Shown: positions 62,476-64,000 of the stretch, piece after piece
Layout of the letters: every line of letters starts with the position of its first letter
Position numbering within the stretch: position 1 is the first letter of the stretch
DNA from: Pseudaminobacter sp040049255
GTDB lineage: Bacteria; Pseudomonadota; Alphaproteobacteria; Rhizobiales; Rhizobiaceae
NCBI RefSeq assembly: GCF_040049255.1
Contig: NZ_JBDZDR010000004.1
Location: 62,001 to 126,000, forward strand
Length of the DNA: 64,000 nucleotides
Reading direction: 5' to 3'
Translations under genes and position numbers: made by a program
Notes under the pieces: model-generated
Seen by the model: only the letters and a program-made list of their open reading frames with translations
Database searches by the model: none
What the model was told of the DNA's origin: nothing

Positions 62476-63469
62476 TGAGTGCTCCTCTCTTTCTGATGAT
62501 GCAGCGGAAACCGACATGGCTCATGGAAGTGTCGACGGGCTGCGGGTGACGCGCCGCCGGACGGTAGCGGCGGCAATAGTTCGGCGCGCACAGATGCGAA
62601 CCGCCCTTCAGGACCCGTCGGGGAATCTTCGCGCCCACCTGACTGGCGTCAAAACTCTGCTCTTCACGCCCGCCGCGGGGATTCTCCGGAACGCAGCACG
62701 CCTTCGCCGCATCGGCCGGGTGGTTCGGCTCGTACCAGTCGCTCGTCCATTCCCAGACATTGCCGATCATGTCGTAAAGCCCGTAGCCATTGGGCGGGAA
62801 CGACATGACCGGCGACGTGCGTTCGAAACCGTCCTGCGCCAGGTTCTGCCAAGGGAACTGGCCTTGCCAGGTGTTGGCCATATGTCGGCCATTGGGGGTC
62901 AGTTCGTCGCCCCACGCGAACTCTGCCTGGACGAGCCCGCCGCGCGCCGCGTATTCCCACTCCGCTTCGGTTGGCAGGTCCTTACCCGCCCAGCGCGCAT
63001 AAGCCTCCGCGTCGAGGCAGGCGATGTGCACCACCGGGTGATCTTCCAGGCCCTTGATCGAGGAGCCTGGACCATAAGGACGACGCCAGTTGGCCCCGAA
63101 TTTGAAGGTCCACCACCGGCTGAAGTCGTTGAGGCTCACTGGGTGATCCGGAGGACTGAACACCAGTGAGCCTGCCTTGAGCATGTGCGGCAGTGCGAAC
63201 GGATAATCCTTCGGGTCCGGATTTCTCTCCGCCACCGTGACGTGCCCGGTTGCACGGACGAAGGCGCGGAACTGGCGGTTGGTTACAGGCGTCCGGTCCA
63301 TCCAGAAGCCGTCGACGGCGACCCGGTGGACCGGCGCCTCCTCAGGATAGTGCTGTTGCGATCCCATGCGGAACGTCCCGCGAGGAATCCAGACCATGCC
63401 GGGGCTTGGCGTCTTACTTCGGGGTTCCTCGGTCGGCGCAGCCCAGGCAATGGCCATCGAAAGCAGCAT
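62465..63469 (-). CDS. formylglycine-generating enzyme (SUMF1/FGE family)
   Basis: A 334-residue FGE-sulfatase domain protein: GMVWIPRGTFRMGS, PVHRVAVDGFWMDRTPVTNRQF, LPTEAEWEYAARGG, GNVWEWTSDWY and the active-site segment GGSHLCAPNYCRRYRPAARH, with both catalytic cysteines of true FGE present. It oxidises the CTSGR cysteine of the adjacent sulfatase to formylglycine. The start is probably the ATG at 63469 after AAGGAAGG; the frame is open for 77 codons upstream without similarity. Confidence 0.92.
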   Translation of the reverse strand: MLLSMAIAWAAPTEEPRSKTPSPGMVWIPRGTFRMGSQQHYPEEAPVHRVAVDGFWMDRTPVTNRQFRAFVRATGHVTVAERNPDPKDYPFALPHMLKAGSLVFSPPDHPVSLNDFSRWWTFKFGANWRRPYGPGSSIKGLEDHPVVHIACLDAEAYARWAGKDLPTEAEWEYAARGGLVQAEFAWGDELTPNGRHMANTWQGQFPWQNLAQDGFERTSPVMSFPPNGYGLYDMIGNVWEWTSDWYEPNHPADAAKACCVPENPRGGREEQSFDASQVGAKIPRRVLKGGSHLCAPNYCRRYRPAARHPQPVDTSMSHVGFRCIIRKRGALNEQ

Positions 63470-63826
63470 CCTTCCTTTTCCAGGATGATGACTGATCTTC
63501 GGGAGTTCTAGGGCGCGCGTCTGTAGTTTCAACCTTGACTCGGTGGCCCCAATATTCATCTGATTAAGACTGGATGGGAACGAGATATTCTCGTTCCTCG
63601 CCAAATGGCATCTTGAAGCGGCCAGCGCCCGATCCTCGTCGAGGTAGCCAGCCTCGAACAACGGCCTGGCACCCTGTGCCAGCGCGACGACGCGCGCCAC
63701 GTTCTCCGATCAAGGCGCTCCAACGCGCCAGATGCGGCTAAGCTCCAGTCCGTGGTGGAAGCTTCTTGGAAAGTGGCAACTGCCGCTCAAGGCCAGACCG
63801 GGTGAGTTCCGTTCGGGATATGAACG
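63470..63826. other. spacer upstream of FGE gene
   Basis: About 360 bases. The FGE frame stays open leftward of its start but the translated sequence (QGARPLFEAGYLDEDRALAA) shows no known motif. Presumably holds the promoter of the FGE-sulfatase operon. Nothing else recognised. Confidence 0.4.
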
Positions 63827-64000
63827 TCAGGAACGTGTGGAAGGCGGAAGAAGCTCTCCCTCCATGAGCACAAGAGGAAACTCGACACCGGCCCCGATCG
63901 GCACGCGGATCAGATCCAAGCGCCGCAGACCCATGCGCTCATAGAACGGTGCGGCGTTGAGGCTGGAAAGCGCTTGAATTCGGGTTGCGCCTGCCTCTGC
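63827..64000 (-). CDS. GNAT acetyltransferase, C-terminal end (5' part outside window)
   Basis: A minus-strand frame entering from 64000 encodes IQALSSLNAAPFYERMGLRR followed by GVEFPLVLMEGELLP and a stop at 63827. The L-N-A-x-x-F-Y-x-x-x-G motif is the end of the acetyl-CoA-binding half of GNAT enzymes. Substrate cannot be inferred. Confidence 0.8.
   Translation of the reverse strand, partial: AEAGATRIQALSSLNAAPFYERMGLRRLDLIRVPIGAGVEFPLVLMEGELLPPSTRS

Overview
The window looks like chromosomal DNA of a Hyphomicrobiales (Rhizobiales) alphaproteobacterium, most likely of the Mesorhizobium/Aminobacter type (Phyllobacteriaceae). Pointers are high GC, TrmFO instead of a tRNA-linked alternative, DUF1127 genes followed by anti-Shine-Dalgarno hairpin RNAs, an Irr-type iron box before a suf operon with two cysteine desulfurases, and a tail-less second FtsZ. 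No rRNA, tRNA or CRISPR array was seen.

Positions 1-30000 are mostly core genome: the 5' part of trmFO; a tandem array of three 'cuckoo/CcsR' small RNA units downstream of two DUF1127 genes (870-1631); membrane proteins, a metallophosphoesterase, a periplasmic DUF1254/DUF1214 protein, a D-amino-acid aminotransferase, an M23 endopeptidase, Bcp, a very large AsmA-like protein, TyrS, AnmK; the sufS1-B-C-D-S-T-A iron-sulfur operon (18010-25104); GFA, TfoX_N and YbaK proteins; ftsZ2, acylphosphatase and aspartase.

Positions 30000-36500 are accessory: an orphan gene of lower GC, a hairpin-rich spacer, a soluble AAA+/M41 (FtsH-like but membrane-free) protease, a subtilase autotransporter, and spacers with decayed sequence and copies of a dispersed repeat.

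Positions 36520-46270 form one catabolic module: an RpiR regulator heading a dipeptide-type ABC transporter operon and an M81 (MlrC-like) peptidase, divergent from an N-succinylamino-acid-racemase-type enolase coupled to a COG3375-type GNAT. Together they suggest uptake and stereochemical salvage of peptides or D-amino acids.

Positions 46900-51600 carry DUF3300, acetate kinase, MarC and DUF4239 genes. Positions 52350-59460 are a second accessory block, bounded by a frameshifted GntR/FadR pseudogene and an IS6-family transposase remnant. It holds the most interesting locus: a lasso-type RiPP operon (RRE, B2 peptidase, HprK-like kinase, nucleotidyltransferase) and a 32-residue precursor with the YxxPxL leader motif but no acidic ring acceptor. 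No lasso cyclase is present. Convergent to it is an AMP-ligase/GNAT/acyl-carrier-protein operon that could acylate a lysine-rich core. The window ends with a second AI-2E family transporter, a sulfatase with its own formylglycine-generating enzyme, and the end of a GNAT gene.
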